A stretch of DNA of 64,000 nucleotides from Parendozoicomonas haliclonae (GTDB lineage: Bacteria; Pseudomonadota; Gammaproteobacteria; Pseudomonadales; Endozoicomonadaceae). Shown here piece by piece: positions 51,010-60,323 of the stretch (positions are counted from its first letter, which is position 1; every line of letters begins with the position of its first letter). The translations under genes were made by a program, and so were the position numbers. The stretch is from assembly GCF_900174585.1 (NCBI RefSeq), contig NZ_FWPT01000006.1, positions 310,001 through 374,000 on the forward strand, given 5' to 3'. Under the pieces are notes generated by a model, which was not told the DNA's origin, searched no databases, and saw nothing but the letters and a program-made list of their open reading frames with translations.

Positions 51010-51311
51010 ATGCTTGGAACCCTGCGCATGGAACGAGGCATGCGCCTTATTGGCGGTCAATGGAAAGGTTCCATTCTGTGGCATCTTAAGGATGGGCCGG
51101 TACGCTTTAACGAACTGTCCCGCATGCTCGGGGAAGCCAGTAAAAAATAGTCAATGAACGACTACAAGAGATGGAGGTCCAGCAACTGATTATTTGAACA
51201 GTGATCAGTGACCGTCCAATTGCCGTAACCTATGAAATATCAGAACTTGGTCGTTCCAGTCTTACAATATTGTCTCAGTTGAAAGAGTGGGCAGAAGCAC
51301 AGAACATCTAG
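51010..51311 (+). pseudogene. Broken HxlR-family regulator
   Basis: Winged-helix HxlR regulator remnant, divergent from the mdaB-like pseudogene. Frame 1 gives MERGMRLIGGQWKGSILWHL, then DGPVRFNELSRMLGEASKK, and hits TAG (51148-51150) after the A6 run 51142-51147. Adding one A restores KKIVNERLQEMEVQQLI. That frame then meets TGA at 51195-51197 where an Arg is expected, and continues TVISDRPIAVTYEISELGRS to the end. So there is one frameshift and one nonsense change. HxlR proteins often control neighbouring oxidoreductases, and here both partners are broken. Confidence 0.85.
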
Positions 51312-51449
51312 CCATCATGGGGCTGTTCTCACCGCCCCCTCGGAACACATCTGGCTGATCACTGCTGTGCAGTGGTGGTGATGTATGATGCAGCAAAGCG
51401 CGTTAACGCAGAGCTGCAACATCAGGAGGGGAGGAGCTCTCCTGTCGGT

Positions 51450-52904
51450 TTAGTAACCAAACACCAGTGTCTTAACAATTACCGGCAGCACGGTGCCATC
51501 GGCCAGTGGCTTACCGATATCGATGTAGTCGCCGTCTTTCACTTCCACGCTGTCGAGGCAGATAACATCCTTCTCGATCTTGCGGATGCGCAGCTTGGTT
51601 TCGATGGTCTGGCCCAGTACTTTGGCGAAGTCTTCTTCCACCACAACCACCAGAGGCTGATCCAGACGGATCATGGCATCCATACCTTCGATGATGGCGT
51701 CCGCCAGTTCCTGCACGTAGGAGAACTCGGGCATCTTCGGGCCTTTCATGCCCAGTGCCACGTGCTGGGAGCCGGTTTCCAGATTAAACCAGCTGAGCTT
51801 GTCGCGGATAATACCGGCCAGCTCAGACATTGGCAGCTCTTCATCCTTTGCGCTCAGACGCAGAACCGGAATGTTCTTTAGCGGGAAGACGTCACGGGTA
51901 AAGTTGATGGTGCTGCCGCTGATATCAGTGGCGTGGGAGCCTGCGCCGATCACTGTCGCACGAATGGTTTCCACGGCTTCAAACTGACCAATACCGGTGA
52001 CCAGTGGGGATCGGGCGATGGCGCGGCCTAGTAGAACACCGAGGTCGCCGTACTCGTAATCGCCTACCGTAGAATCATTGTCGTATACATGAACGGCTAC
52101 ACCGCCAGAGAAGCACAGCTTGTCGATGGTGTAATCCAGTTGCATGGCTGAAGTGCCACGACCCACCAGAAACTCCAGATCAGGCGTGGCCGGCTTCAGG
52201 CCAACAGACTCTTCCAGAATCTCGACCATACTATCAACGATACGATCAATCTGCGGACGGGTCAGTACATCACCAATCTGTACTGGCATACCCATGCGGC
52301 GGGTCATCTCAGACCACTTCTCGGAGATATACGTCACTTCCGTGCCGCCTTTCTCGAACTTGATCAGACGACCACCGATATCCAGACAGCTGGTGTCGAT
52401 TACTTCACCAACATTGTAGGAGGCGATATTGGTGGTGCCGCCACCGATATCCAGATTGGTGACGATAATGTTCTTGGCATCGGAGTGCTGGGCTGCGCCA
52501 GCGCCTTTACCGGCGATAATGCTTTCCAGATCCGGGCCGGCTGTTGCCACAACAAAGTCACCGGCAAAGGTGCTGAGCATTTCAGCTACTTGCTTGGCAT
52601 TCTCTTTACGGGCGGTTTCACCGGTAATAATGACTGCACCGGTATCGATATCGCTCGGGTTAATGCCAGCATTGCGGAACTCGCCTTCGATGATGTCTTT
52701 CACCCTGGCAGCATCGATCATGGTTGGCGACAGCAGGGGGGTGAAGTACACCGGGCTGCGATAGACGACATCACGACCCACGATAACGATCTTGGGAATC
52801 ATCGCGCCAGGAGAGACGTTCTCCATCATGATCTTGGTAAACACCAGCTGAGTGGTGGAGGTGCCGATATCAACACCGGCGCTGAGAATTTCTTCTTTCA
52901 TCAT
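51450..52904 (-). CDS. eutA: Ethanolamine ammonia-lyase reactivase EutA, copy 2
   Basis: 484-aa EutA close to the canonical family. Phosphate motifs [18 protein letters not shown] and [17 protein letters not shown], then [15 protein letters not shown] and [18 protein letters not shown]-driven release of inactive cobalamin from EutBC is its family role. Two adjacent ATG codons (52904, 52901) follow CGGAG; the second has better spacing. It is downstream of eutH, but a terminator lies between, so it probably has its own promoter. Only one lyase is visible in the window for two EutA proteins. Confidence 0.93.
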   Translation of the reverse strand: MMKEEILSAGVDIGTSTTQLVFTKIMMENVSPGAMIPKIVIVGRDVVYRSPVYFTPLLSPTMIDAARVKDIIEGEFRNAGINPSDIDTGAVIITGETARKENAKQVAEMLSTFAGDFVVATAGPDLESIIAGKGAGAAQHSDAKNIIVTNLDIGGGTTNIASYNVGEVIDTSCLDIGGRLIKFEKGGTEVTYISEKWSEMTRRMGMPVQIGDVLTRPQIDRIVDSMVEILEESVGLKPATPDLEFLVGRGTSAMQLDYTIDKLCFSGGVAVHVYDNDSTVGDYEYGDLGVLLGRAIARSPLVTGIGQFEAVETIRATVIGAGSHATDISGSTINFTRDVFPLKNIPVLRLSAKDEELPMSELAGIIRDKLSWFNLETGSQHVALGMKGPKMPEFSYVQELADAIIEGMDAMIRLDQPLVVVVEEDFAKVLGQTIETKLRIRKIEKDVICLDSVEVKDGDYIDIGKPLADGTVLPVIVKTLVFGY

Positions 52905-53028
52905 GGTCTCCGGACGCTATCTGATTTTCGCAGACCGCTCGTTATTAAAATGCAGAACAGGCTGGGAAAATAAGATGTTTGTCGTGCTAAAGAAATAAGG
53001 GTTTTAAACCCCGCAGTTTGATAAGAAA

Positions 53029-53052
53029 AAGGCTGCCGGTGAGGGCAGCCTT
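53029..53052 (-). terminator. Rho-independent terminator of eutH
   Basis: Minus strand: AAGGCTGCC-CTCACC-GGCAGCC followed by TTTTTCTTA. It lies 33 bases beyond the eutH stop. Confidence 0.8.
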
Positions 53053-53085
53053 CTTACTTTAAACCTGCATGCAGATCACAGCGGA

Positions 53086-54198
53086 TTAAGCGTGAGCAGC
53101 TTTGCCGGCAACCGGCTTTTCTTCTGCCATGTTCTTGGTCAGGAAGATAGCCAGGATCAGAGCAGTGATACCACCGACCAGCTTGCCAGCCAGCATGGCG
53201 GAGATCATTTCGCTGTTAACGGCAGCGGTGTAACCCAGGTGGTCACCCAGTGCGAAAGAAGCACTTACTGCGAACGCAACGTTGATGATCTTACCGCGGT
53301 TGTCCATATCCTTCAGGATGTTGAACATGGCGATGGAGTTAGCCAGGGTAGCAACCAGACCAGCAGCAGCGGTTTCGCCCATGCCCATGGAGCGACCCAG
53401 AGCCAGCAGTGGCTTGTTGAACTTGTTGGTGATGAAGTGAACCAGAGGGAACGCACCAGCCAGAACCATGGCGATGTGACCAACGGTAGACACACCATCA
53501 GAGAATGGAGCCATGCCAGGGATCACAACGATACCGGTCAGAGCTTCAACAACAGCAGCCGCCAGAGCCAGGGTGATGATGATCACAACGCCCTTACCGA
53601 ACACTTCAAAGCCGCTGATCATCTTGGCTGGAGCCAGTTTCAGACCCAGAGAGATAGCTGCAGCAACGATGATAACCGGTACCAGGTTCACCAGGATGGT
53701 GCCAACTGGCAGACCAGCAACCAGACCGCCAACCAGAGCGCCCACAGGGATAGTGGTCAGACCGATCAGAACGCCACGTGCCAGGTACTGGGTGTCTTCT
53801 TTCTCGATGATGCCCAGAGCAACAGGGATGGTGAATACTACGGTTGGGCCCATCATGGCGCCCAGAATCAGACCGGAGAAGTTAGCGATGCTGGCATCCT
53901 GAGTCATCTGCTGAGCCAGTGGGTAACCACCCATGTCGTTAGCCAGCAGAGTACCTGCGAACATTGCAGGATCAGCGCCAACAGCCTGGTACAGAGGAGC
54001 CAGAACCGGAGTCAGAACAGTGTTCAGAACCGGAGCCAGACAGATTACACCGATCATGGCTAGTGCCAGAGCACCCATGGCCATAAAGCCTTCTTCAAAC
54101 TTTTCGCCGTAACCGAACTTGTTACCCATGGCTTTGTCGATGGCGCCAAGCACCATGAAGCCCACCATGATATAGAGGATGATGTCGTTCAGAGACAT
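53086..54198 (-). CDS. eutH: Ethanolamine transporter EutH
   Basis: 370-aa inner-membrane permease of the EutH family with about 10-11 hydrophobic segments. Seen: DIILYIMVGFMVLGAIDKAM at the start, GTLLANDMGGYPLAQQMTQD, ILGAMMGPTVVFTIPVALGI, and DNRGKIINVAFAVSASFALGDHLGYTAA-type sequence near the end (given here in parts: KIINVAFAVSAS, GDHLGYTAAVN). A short C-terminal tail follows. GAGG lies 8 bases before the ATG. It imports ethanolamine at low concentration or acidic pH in known systems. An FNR-like box identical to the one before eutN is about 155 bp upstream. Confidence 0.94.
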   Translation of the reverse strand: MSLNDIILYIMVGFMVLGAIDKAMGNKFGYGEKFEEGFMAMGALALAMIGVICLAPVLNTVLTPVLAPLYQAVGADPAMFAGTLLANDMGGYPLAQQMTQDASIANFSGLILGAMMGPTVVFTIPVALGIIEKEDTQYLARGVLIGLTTIPVGALVGGLVAGLPVGTILVNLVPVIIVAAAISLGLKLAPAKMISGFEVFGKGVVIIITLALAAAVVEALTGIVVIPGMAPFSDGVSTVGHIAMVLAGAFPLVHFITNKFNKPLLALGRSMGMGETAAAGLVATLANSIAMFNILKDMDNRGKIINVAFAVSASFALGDHLGYTAAVNSEMISAMLAGKLVGGITALILAIFLTKNMAEEKPVAGKAAHA

Positions 54199-54351
54199 TT
54201 GATAGCCCTCAGGGGTTTTATAAGGGGGAGAGACCTTTTCCAGAGACCGCCAGAAAAAGGCAGCTCCATTGAAAACGGCGCAAGGCTATCAATAAGCGAT
54301 CTATGGGTTAGTGACTTTCCTCAAGAGCCGGTTCTGGTGAAATTGCGATAT

Positions 54352-54365
54352 TTGACCTGCGTCAA
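54352..54365. promoter_or_regulatory. FNR/Anr-like box between eutH and tetR
   Basis: TTGACCTGCGTCAA, identical over all 14 bases to 3415-3428. The 54199-54531 gap (333 bases) contains no gene; this dyad is its main recognisable feature. Distance to the eutH start is about 155 bp, to the TetR start about 165 bp. Confidence 0.65.
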
Positions 54366-54531
54366 CTAATGCGAGTGGGAAGCTTCAGAAAAGTATTGAT
54401 CTGACGTCGTAAAAGCCTGCGCGAAGACAATAAAAGACGCTCGTCCTGTTTTTTGAAATCACGACTTACTTGCATTGGAATGTTTGTGGATTTATTTTAT
54501 TAATCATCCGATTAATAAAAGAGAAGAGCTT

Positions 54532-55179
54532 ATGGCTCGTGGCAGACCTCTCAATCCTGAAAAGCAGGAAATCGCCCGTCAGGCATTGCGCGAAGCAGCC
54601 CGTACGCTTCTGCAACAGAAGTCCTACCGCTCCATTACCATCCGTGAGCTGGCAGAGCAGGCTGGGATGCAGTCGGCCATGGTGAGTTATTACTTTGGCA
54701 GCAAGGAAGGTTTGTTTATTGATCTGCTGGAGCAGAGTGGTGAACGACGCCAGCAGTTTTTAATGGAGCTGAGCCGTAAGGTTCTGTCCACTCCAGAGCG
54801 CGCTATTCCTCTGTTAGTTGATAATGTTGTTGATCTGCTGGCCTCAGAGCCCTGGGTGGTAAAACTGTTTCAGGATGAAATCCTGACTCAGGAATCCAGC
54901 CTCCGTGAACATTTCATGCAGGCTATTCCCAATCGTCTGAAAACCTATCTGCAGACACTGCTGCATCAGCTGATCTCTCTGGGCATTCTGCGCAGTGATC
55001 TTAAAATCGAGTTTCTGGTCACTACGCTCATGAGCAACCTGCTTTATCCATTTGTTGCTGAACCGGTAATGTCGCGAATGATGAATCTGGATCATGAGAC
55101 TCTGTGCAGCCGGGAGTGGAAAGACCACCTCATAGGAATTTTGTCCCGAGCGCTGGAGAATCCGGGAGAGCAACTATGA
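54532..55179 (+). CDS. TetR/AcrR-family regulator of the efflux operon
   Basis: 215-aa TetR repressor. The N-terminal HTH runs GRPLNPEKQEIARQALREAA, then SITIRELAEQAGMQSAMVSY, then YFGSKEGLF. The C-terminal ligand domain is all-helical with no obvious clue to the ligand. ATG 54532 follows AGAGAAGAG. Its stop overlaps the membrane-fusion-protein start (ATGA at 55176), so it sits in the same operon and probably represses it. Confidence 0.9.
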   Translation: MARGRPLNPEKQEIARQALREAARTLLQQKSYRSITIRELAEQAGMQSAMVSYYFGSKEGLFIDLLEQSGERRQQFLMELSRKVLSTPERAIPLLVDNVVDLLASEPWVVKLFQDEILTQESSLREHFMQAIPNRLKTYLQTLLHQLISLGILRSDLKIEFLVTTLMSNLLYPFVAEPVMSRMMNLDHETLCSREWKDHLIGILSRALENPGEQL

Positions 55180-56582
55180 GACTTCCTGCCTTTCTTTCCA
55201 GCAAGTGGGCCTTGCCGGGTATCGCCGCAGGAGGTTTGCTGGTACTGATCGCGGCCGGAAAGCTCGCTTCAGGTCCGCAGCACAGTGAACAGCAGGAGAC
55301 CCCTCTTCCTGTTGAGATTCAGGTTCTCACTGTTGTTGAGCATGAGCCATCCGTCTCCGGTCATGGCATCGTGAAAGCGTCTGTCGAGCTGCAGCAGATT
55401 GCTGAAGTCGCTGCCCGGGTTGTCTGGGTCAGCCCGGCACTGGTTCAGGGAGCCATTCTGGCTGAGGGCGAAGTGCTGGTTCAGCTGGATGATACGGATT
55501 ATCAGCTGGCAATGGATCAGGCGCTGGCACAGCACAAAATGGTGAATGCCCAGCAACAGGAACTGCTTAGCAGTGAAGTGAATCTTGGCAGGCGTCTGGA
55601 GCTGGTCAGTGAGAAAGTTGTACTGGCGGAGAAAGAGCTGACACGTAGGCAGCAGCTTGCAAAGCAGGGTTCTTTATCCCAATCACAGCTGGATGTGGAG
55701 CAGCAGAAGTTTATTGGCCTGCAGCAGGAGCAATCCAGCCTGGAACAACAGTTGGATGCGCTGCCCAGTCATAAGCAAAACCTTGCCGCACAACTGGCTT
55801 CCGCAGAAGCTACTATCGCACAACAACAGCGCAATATTGACCGCACCCGTATCACCATGCCGGTGAACGGACGTATTCGCAGCGTCTCTGTTGAAGTCGA
55901 TGCATTTAAGGCGCAGGGGCAGGTCTTGTTTGAAGCGATTGGTATGGAGCAGGTGGAGATTGAAGCCCAGTTTTCACTGGAGAAACTGCGCCCGTTTTAT
56001 CAGCTGGCTTTTGACGGACAAACAATCAGTCATTTGTCGCTAAATGAACTGGCTGAAAAGCTGAAGAACACTGGTTTACGTGCCCGAATTTCTTTGCCCG
56101 TTGCGCCTGGCGAACATTGGCAAGGCAAGGTGGTGGCGCTGCGAGAAGGCTTAAATCCCGGTAGCCATACCATGGGTGTCGTTATTCATGTTGATCAGCC
56201 ATATGGGGATATTGTTCCCGGGCAGCGGCCACCATTGCTGGCAGAGTTACAGGTTGATGTGGAATTGATTGGAGAGGTACAGCCACTGGTTTCTGTTCCC
56301 TTGTCCGCTTTACACAGCACAGCATCCGGTCAGGCTCTGTTTCTGGCTTATCCGCGAGCAAACACAAAGGAAGACAATTCGATCAGCCATCGGCTACATA
56401 AACAACTTGTGACGCCCAAGTTGCTGTCGGGTGACCATGCCTTGTTTACTGCGCAACAGCTGCAATCGTTGATAAACGACAAGGCTGAACTTGTGCTCAG
56501 TGATATTGCCCCGGCTATTGAGGGCATGGCTCTTAGTGCTCAGCAGGCTGAACTAAAACCTGAAATGGTGCTGGGGGAGTAA
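55176..56582 (+). CDS. RND efflux periplasmic adaptor (membrane fusion protein)
   Basis: 468-aa HlyD/AcrA-type adaptor. An N-terminal membrane anchor (ALPGIAAGGLLVLIAAGKLA) is followed by a lipoyl-like half-motif (VVWVSPALVQGAILAEGEVL, VQLDDTDYQLAMDQALAQH), a long coiled-coil hairpin (about residues 115-235, with LSQSQLDVEQQKFIGLQQEQ), and beta-barrel parts (NIDRTRITMPVNGRIRSVSV). It couples an inner-membrane RND pump to an outer-membrane channel, for which no gene is seen here. The RND gene follows after 3 bp. Confidence 0.9.
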   Translation: MRLPAFLSSKWALPGIAAGGLLVLIAAGKLASGPQHSEQQETPLPVEIQVLTVVEHEPSVSGHGIVKASVELQQIAEVAARVVWVSPALVQGAILAEGEVLVQLDDTDYQLAMDQALAQHKMVNAQQQELLSSEVNLGRRLELVSEKVVLAEKELTRRQQLAKQGSLSQSQLDVEQQKFIGLQQEQSSLEQQLDALPSHKQNLAAQLASAEATIAQQQRNIDRTRITMPVNGRIRSVSVEVDAFKAQGQVLFEAIGMEQVEIEAQFSLEKLRPFYQLAFDGQTISHLSLNELAEKLKNTGLRARISLPVAPGEHWQGKVVALREGLNPGSHTMGVVIHVDQPYGDIVPGQRPPLLAELQVDVELIGEVQPLVSVPLSALHSTASGQALFLAYPRANTKEDNSISHRLHKQLVTPKLLSGDHALFTAQQLQSLINDKAELVLSDIAPAIEGMALSAQQAELKPEMVLGE

Positions 56583-56585
56583 CCG

Positions 56586-59500
56586 ATGTTGCGATTATTT
56601 GCCGGTCACCCCACGGCGGCCAATTTGCTGATGCTGGCGCTGTTGGCCATTGGTCTTCTCAGTCTGCCAGAGCTGAGACGGGAAACCCTGCCGGAAATAA
56701 AATTTCATGAAGTTAAAGTGGCAGTTGCCTATCCAGGGGCTGGTCCGGTGGAAGTGGAACAGGGTATCTGTCTGCCATTGGAGCAGGTCACCAATGGCAT
56801 CAGCTTTCTGAAGGAGAAGCGCTGTGAAGCCCGTTCCAATATGGGCAGCATGACGCTGAAAATGCTGGAACAGGGGGATTTTGATACCTTTCTGGATGAT
56901 GTGCGTGCCGCTGTCGGCGAGATAGATAATTTTCCGGCTACAGCCAAAGCACCGGTGATTACCGAGCTGGGGCGTACCTCTCCAGTCGTTTCCCTGGCGC
57001 TCACGGTTGAGGATGAAAATTTTTCTGCCAGTGAACTCAAGGACCTTGCCGAAGTTATCAAGGCAAAGATGCAGGCCACACCGGGTATTCCGCTAGTGGA
57101 GCTGGGAGGTTTCAGTCAGCGTCAGCTCATAGTGAGTGTGAAGCCTGAAAAGCTGCGCCAGTATCAGATCAGTCTTCAACAGATCGCGGCCTTGTTGCAA
57201 AAGCAGAATCTGGATCTTCCCCTTGGTGATCTGACCAACAAAGACAAAACCTACGAGCTGCGTTTTATTGATGAACGGCAGACGCCAGAAGCGCTTGGCC
57301 AGCTGACGTTGCTCAGCGCAAGTAACGGCGCTCAGATTCACCTGAATGAATTGGCGGATATTTATTTCGGGTTTGATAAGGAAGAAGAGTACGCCACCTT
57401 TGATGGTCAGCGGGTAGCGTTGTTGAAGGTTTTGAAAAGTACCCAGGATGACAGTCTGGATGTTCATCAGGTTGTTAAAGAGTTTGCAGATACACTCGCA
57501 TTACCCAAGGGTATTAACCTCACTTTGACTCAGGACTCGACCGGGATTGTTAAGGACCGGCTGAATATGTTGGTCAGTAATGCCTGGCAGGGATTGGTGT
57601 TGGTATTCCTGACCCTGCTGATGTTCTTTGGCCTGCGTTACAGCTTTTGGGTGATCACCGGTCTGCCGGTCAGTTTTATTGCCGGTCTGTTTGTGATGGC
57701 TCAGCTGGATCTCACCATTAATATGATGAGTATGGTGGCTCTGCTACTGGCGCTGGGGATTCTGATGGACGACGCCATTGTTATATCCGAAAGCGTTGCG
57801 GAACATGCCAGAAAAGGGCTTGCACCTTTGGATGCGGTTACGCAGGGGCTGGGCAAGGTATCCCAGGGGGTTATTTCCTCGTTCCTGACTACGGCCTTTG
57901 TATTTGGCTCTATTCTCGGGCTGCAGGGCGACCTGGGACAGATACTCAAGGTCGTGCCTTTAATATTGCTGATCGTCATCAGTGTCAGTCTGGTAGAGGC
58001 CTTCTTTATTCTGCCGTCGCATCTGCATCACACCCTTAAGCATCAAGATGCCAATGAGCCGGGCCGGCTACAGCAGCGGGTAAATATCTGGTTTGAAGCC
58101 AAGCGTAAGCGTTTGGGGGATGTGCTGGAGAAGGCTATTCAGTACCGTTATGCTGTGATCGGTACGACAGCTGCCGCTTTCTTCCTCAGTATTGCCATGA
58201 TGAGCAGCGGGATTCTCAAATTTAATGCGCTGCCGGAAATAGACGGCGATATTCTGGAAGCCCGTTTGATTATGCCCGGCGGTACACCTTTGGCGGAAAC
58301 CGAGCATCAGGTGCAGGAGATTCTTAACGCGCTGATGGCTGCTGAGATGGCGCTGCAGGGGCAGGAAGACAGCCCTCTGATCGAGCATATTACCGTGCGC
58401 TACGGTGAGAATCCGGATGCCTTCGATACTGGTCCTCATCTGGCAACCATCAGTCTGGATTTATTAACGGCCGAGCAACGCAATACCTCCATTGATACGT
58501 TAATCAGCGCCTGGCTTCATGCTTTGCCGCCCATGCCTCGCGCCAGCAAGGTGATGCTGGCCGAACCCAGCATTGGCCCGGCAGGGCGAGCCATTGAGAT
58601 GCGTTTGACCGGGCTGGATCGTCCACAGCTGGCCGCAGCATCCCAACAACTGCAGGTCTGGCTTGCCCGCTATCATGGGGTTTACAACGTGCTGGATGAT
58701 TACCGACCGGGTAAGCCGCAGCTGAATCTTAACCTCAAGCCAGAAGCCCGTATTTTGAATCTGGATGCCAGCACGGTGGCTAACCAATTACGCAGTGCCT
58801 TTGCCGGTCTGGTGATTGATGAGGTGTATCGGGAGATCAATTCGACTCTGCCTGGGTTTGCCTCTACGGCGGACAATATGGAGATTGTCGTACAGTTGGA
58901 TCAAAGCCAGCCTGACTTGGATACCCTCCGGGACTTCCCGATAGTAGTAACTGATCAAACCGGTCAGCCCCGATTGATTCCTCTGGCCACTCTGGCAGAT
59001 ATCCACTGGCAGCGGGATATCTCACGTATTCAGCGGATTAATAACCAGGGCACGATTACTGTGTTTGGCTCCCTGAATGCTTTGGAAGCTAATACTGTTG
59101 AGGTGGTGAATGACACATTAAGTCGGTTTGTCCCACAGCTGAAACGTGACTTCCCCGGTTTGCAGATTGATGTGCAGGGCGAGATGAAAAACTCCAGTGA
59201 AACTCAGGGCTCCTTGCGCTCGGGTTTGATTCTGGGTCTTTTGGGTATTTTTGCTTTGCTGAGCTTCCAGTTCCGGAGTTATGCTGAACCGTTGCTGGTC
59301 ATGGTGGCGATTCCTCTGGCGTTAATTGGGGTGGTGCTTGGACATTTGATCATGGGGCAAAACCTGGCCATGCCGAGCATGATTGGCTTTGTCTCTCTGG
59401 CGGGAATTGTGGTGAATAACTCCATTTTGCTGGTGGAGTTTATCAAGCATAACTGCCGGGATGGCATGTCTCTGGAGGATGCTGCGCGGCAGGCCAGTCA

Positions 59501-59729
59501 GGATCGGCTCCGGGCGATTGTTCTGACCACGTCAACAACTGTCGCCGGTATGCTGCCATTGTTGTTTGAAACCAGTTTGCAGGCGCAGGTATTGATTCCG
59601 TTGGTGATCAGTGTGAGCTTTGGTCTTTTGGTTTCCACGGCATTGGTGCTGATAGTTCTGCCCTGTCTCTACCTGATCCTTCAGGACTTTAAGGAGTTTC
59701 GTGCTGAAAGGATCTTGGCTCGCGCGTAA
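56586..59729 (+). CDS. RND-family efflux permease
   Basis: 1047-aa RND pump with twelve predicted membrane helices and two large periplasmic loops. Seen: helix 1 PTAANLLMLALLAIGLLSL, the porter-domain start VKVAVAYPGAGPVEVEQGI, motif GILMDDAIVISESVAEHAR in helix 4, and the repeat-half equivalents SLAGIVVNNSILLVEFIKHN near the C-terminus. The substrate is unknown; the TetR gene upstream suggests inducible export of a small toxic compound. Confidence 0.92.
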   Translation: MLRLFAGHPTAANLLMLALLAIGLLSLPELRRETLPEIKFHEVKVAVAYPGAGPVEVEQGICLPLEQVTNGISFLKEKRCEARSNMGSMTLKMLEQGDFDTFLDDVRAAVGEIDNFPATAKAPVITELGRTSPVVSLALTVEDENFSASELKDLAEVIKAKMQATPGIPLVELGGFSQRQLIVSVKPEKLRQYQISLQQIAALLQKQNLDLPLGDLTNKDKTYELRFIDERQTPEALGQLTLLSASNGAQIHLNELADIYFGFDKEEEYATFDGQRVALLKVLKSTQDDSLDVHQVVKEFADTLALPKGINLTLTQDSTGIVKDRLNMLVSNAWQGLVLVFLTLLMFFGLRYSFWVITGLPVSFIAGLFVMAQLDLTINMMSMVALLLALGILMDDAIVISESVAEHARKGLAPLDAVTQGLGKVSQGVISSFLTTAFVFGSILGLQGDLGQILKVVPLILLIVISVSLVEAFFILPSHLHHTLKHQDANEPGRLQQRVNIWFEAKRKRLGDVLEKAIQYRYAVIGTTAAAFFLSIAMMSSGILKFNALPEIDGDILEARLIMPGGTPLAETEHQVQEILNALMAAEMALQGQEDSPLIEHITVRYGENPDAFDTGPHLATISLDLLTAEQRNTSIDTLISAWLHALPPMPRASKVMLAEPSIGPAGRAIEMRLTGLDRPQLAAASQQLQVWLARYHGVYNVLDDYRPGKPQLNLNLKPEARILNLDASTVANQLRSAFAGLVIDEVYREINSTLPGFASTADNMEIVVQLDQSQPDLDTLRDFPIVVTDQTGQPRLIPLATLADIHWQRDISRIQRINNQGTITVFGSLNALEANTVEVVNDTLSRFVPQLKRDFPGLQIDVQGEMKNSSETQGSLRSGLILGLLGIFALLSFQFRSYAEPLLVMVAIPLALIGVVLGHLIMGQNLAMPSMIGFVSLAGIVVNNSILLVEFIKHNCRDGMSLEDAARQASQDRLRAIVLTTSTTVAGMLPLLFETSLQAQVLIPLVISVSFGLLVSTALVLIVLPCLYLILQDFKEFRAERILARA

Positions 59730-59746
59730 TTGGTTTTGGAAACAAA

Positions 59747-59770
59747 AACGGTGCCATATAAGACACCGTT
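59747..59770. terminator. Bidirectional hairpin between RND gene and mgsA
   Basis: AACGGTG / CACCGTT stem with a 10-base loop, A-rich before and TCTTCT after. Confidence 0.6.
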
Positions 59771-59795
59771 CTTCTAACTTGCGCTTAACGAGAGA

Positions 59796-60254
59796 TCAGG
59801 TCGGACGATTGGCCTTGTAGCTGTCATAGTCCGGCGCGGCCCGTTCAAACTCGGTATGGAACAGGGATGAGGTGATCATCATATCGGCGGAAGCCGGGTT
59901 ACACGCTACGGGAATATTCCAGACCGCGGCCAGGCGCAGCAGGGCTTTGATATCCGGATCGTGGGGCTGGGCTTCCAGAGGATCCCAGAAGAAGATGAGG
60001 GTGTCGATCTTGCCTTCGGCAATCATGGCGCCGATCTGCTGATCACCACCCATGGGACCGCTGATCAGCTTATTCACATCCAGACCAAGGCGTGCGCTAA
60101 TCATGCTGCCGGTGGTGCCGGTGGCATGGAGCTTGTGCTTGGCCAGCAGGTCGTGATGCTTGTCGGCCCAGTCCAGCAGAGCCGGCTTCATATTATCGTG
60201 AGCTACCAGCGCAATACTGCGGGTAGCAGGCATGGAAACAGTTTTGTAATCCAT
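59796..60254 (-). CDS. mgsA: Methylglyoxal synthase
   Basis: 152-aa MgsA converting dihydroxyacetone phosphate to methylglyoxal and phosphate. Seen: IALVAHDNMKPALLDWADKH, TGTTGSMISARLGLDVNKLI, the catalytic Asp region SGPMGGDQQIGAMIAEGKID, and FFWDPLEAQPHDPDIKALLR with the catalytic His/Asp. Length and motifs are canonical. It may relieve phosphate starvation or sugar-phosphate stress; co-occurrence with a PPi-type phosphofructokinase at the window end is notable but not proof of linkage. Confidence 0.95.
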   Translation of the reverse strand: MDYKTVSMPATRSIALVAHDNMKPALLDWADKHHDLLAKHKLHATGTTGSMISARLGLDVNKLISGPMGGDQQIGAMIAEGKIDTLIFFWDPLEAQPHDPDIKALLRLAAVWNIPVACNPASADMMITSSLFHTEFERAAPDYDSYKANRPT

Positions 60255-60323
60255 AAAGGAGTATCCCGGTGCGAGGGGCGGTCGGTGGCCACCTGTGGAA
60301 CACTCCTGATATCCGGTTCTGGA

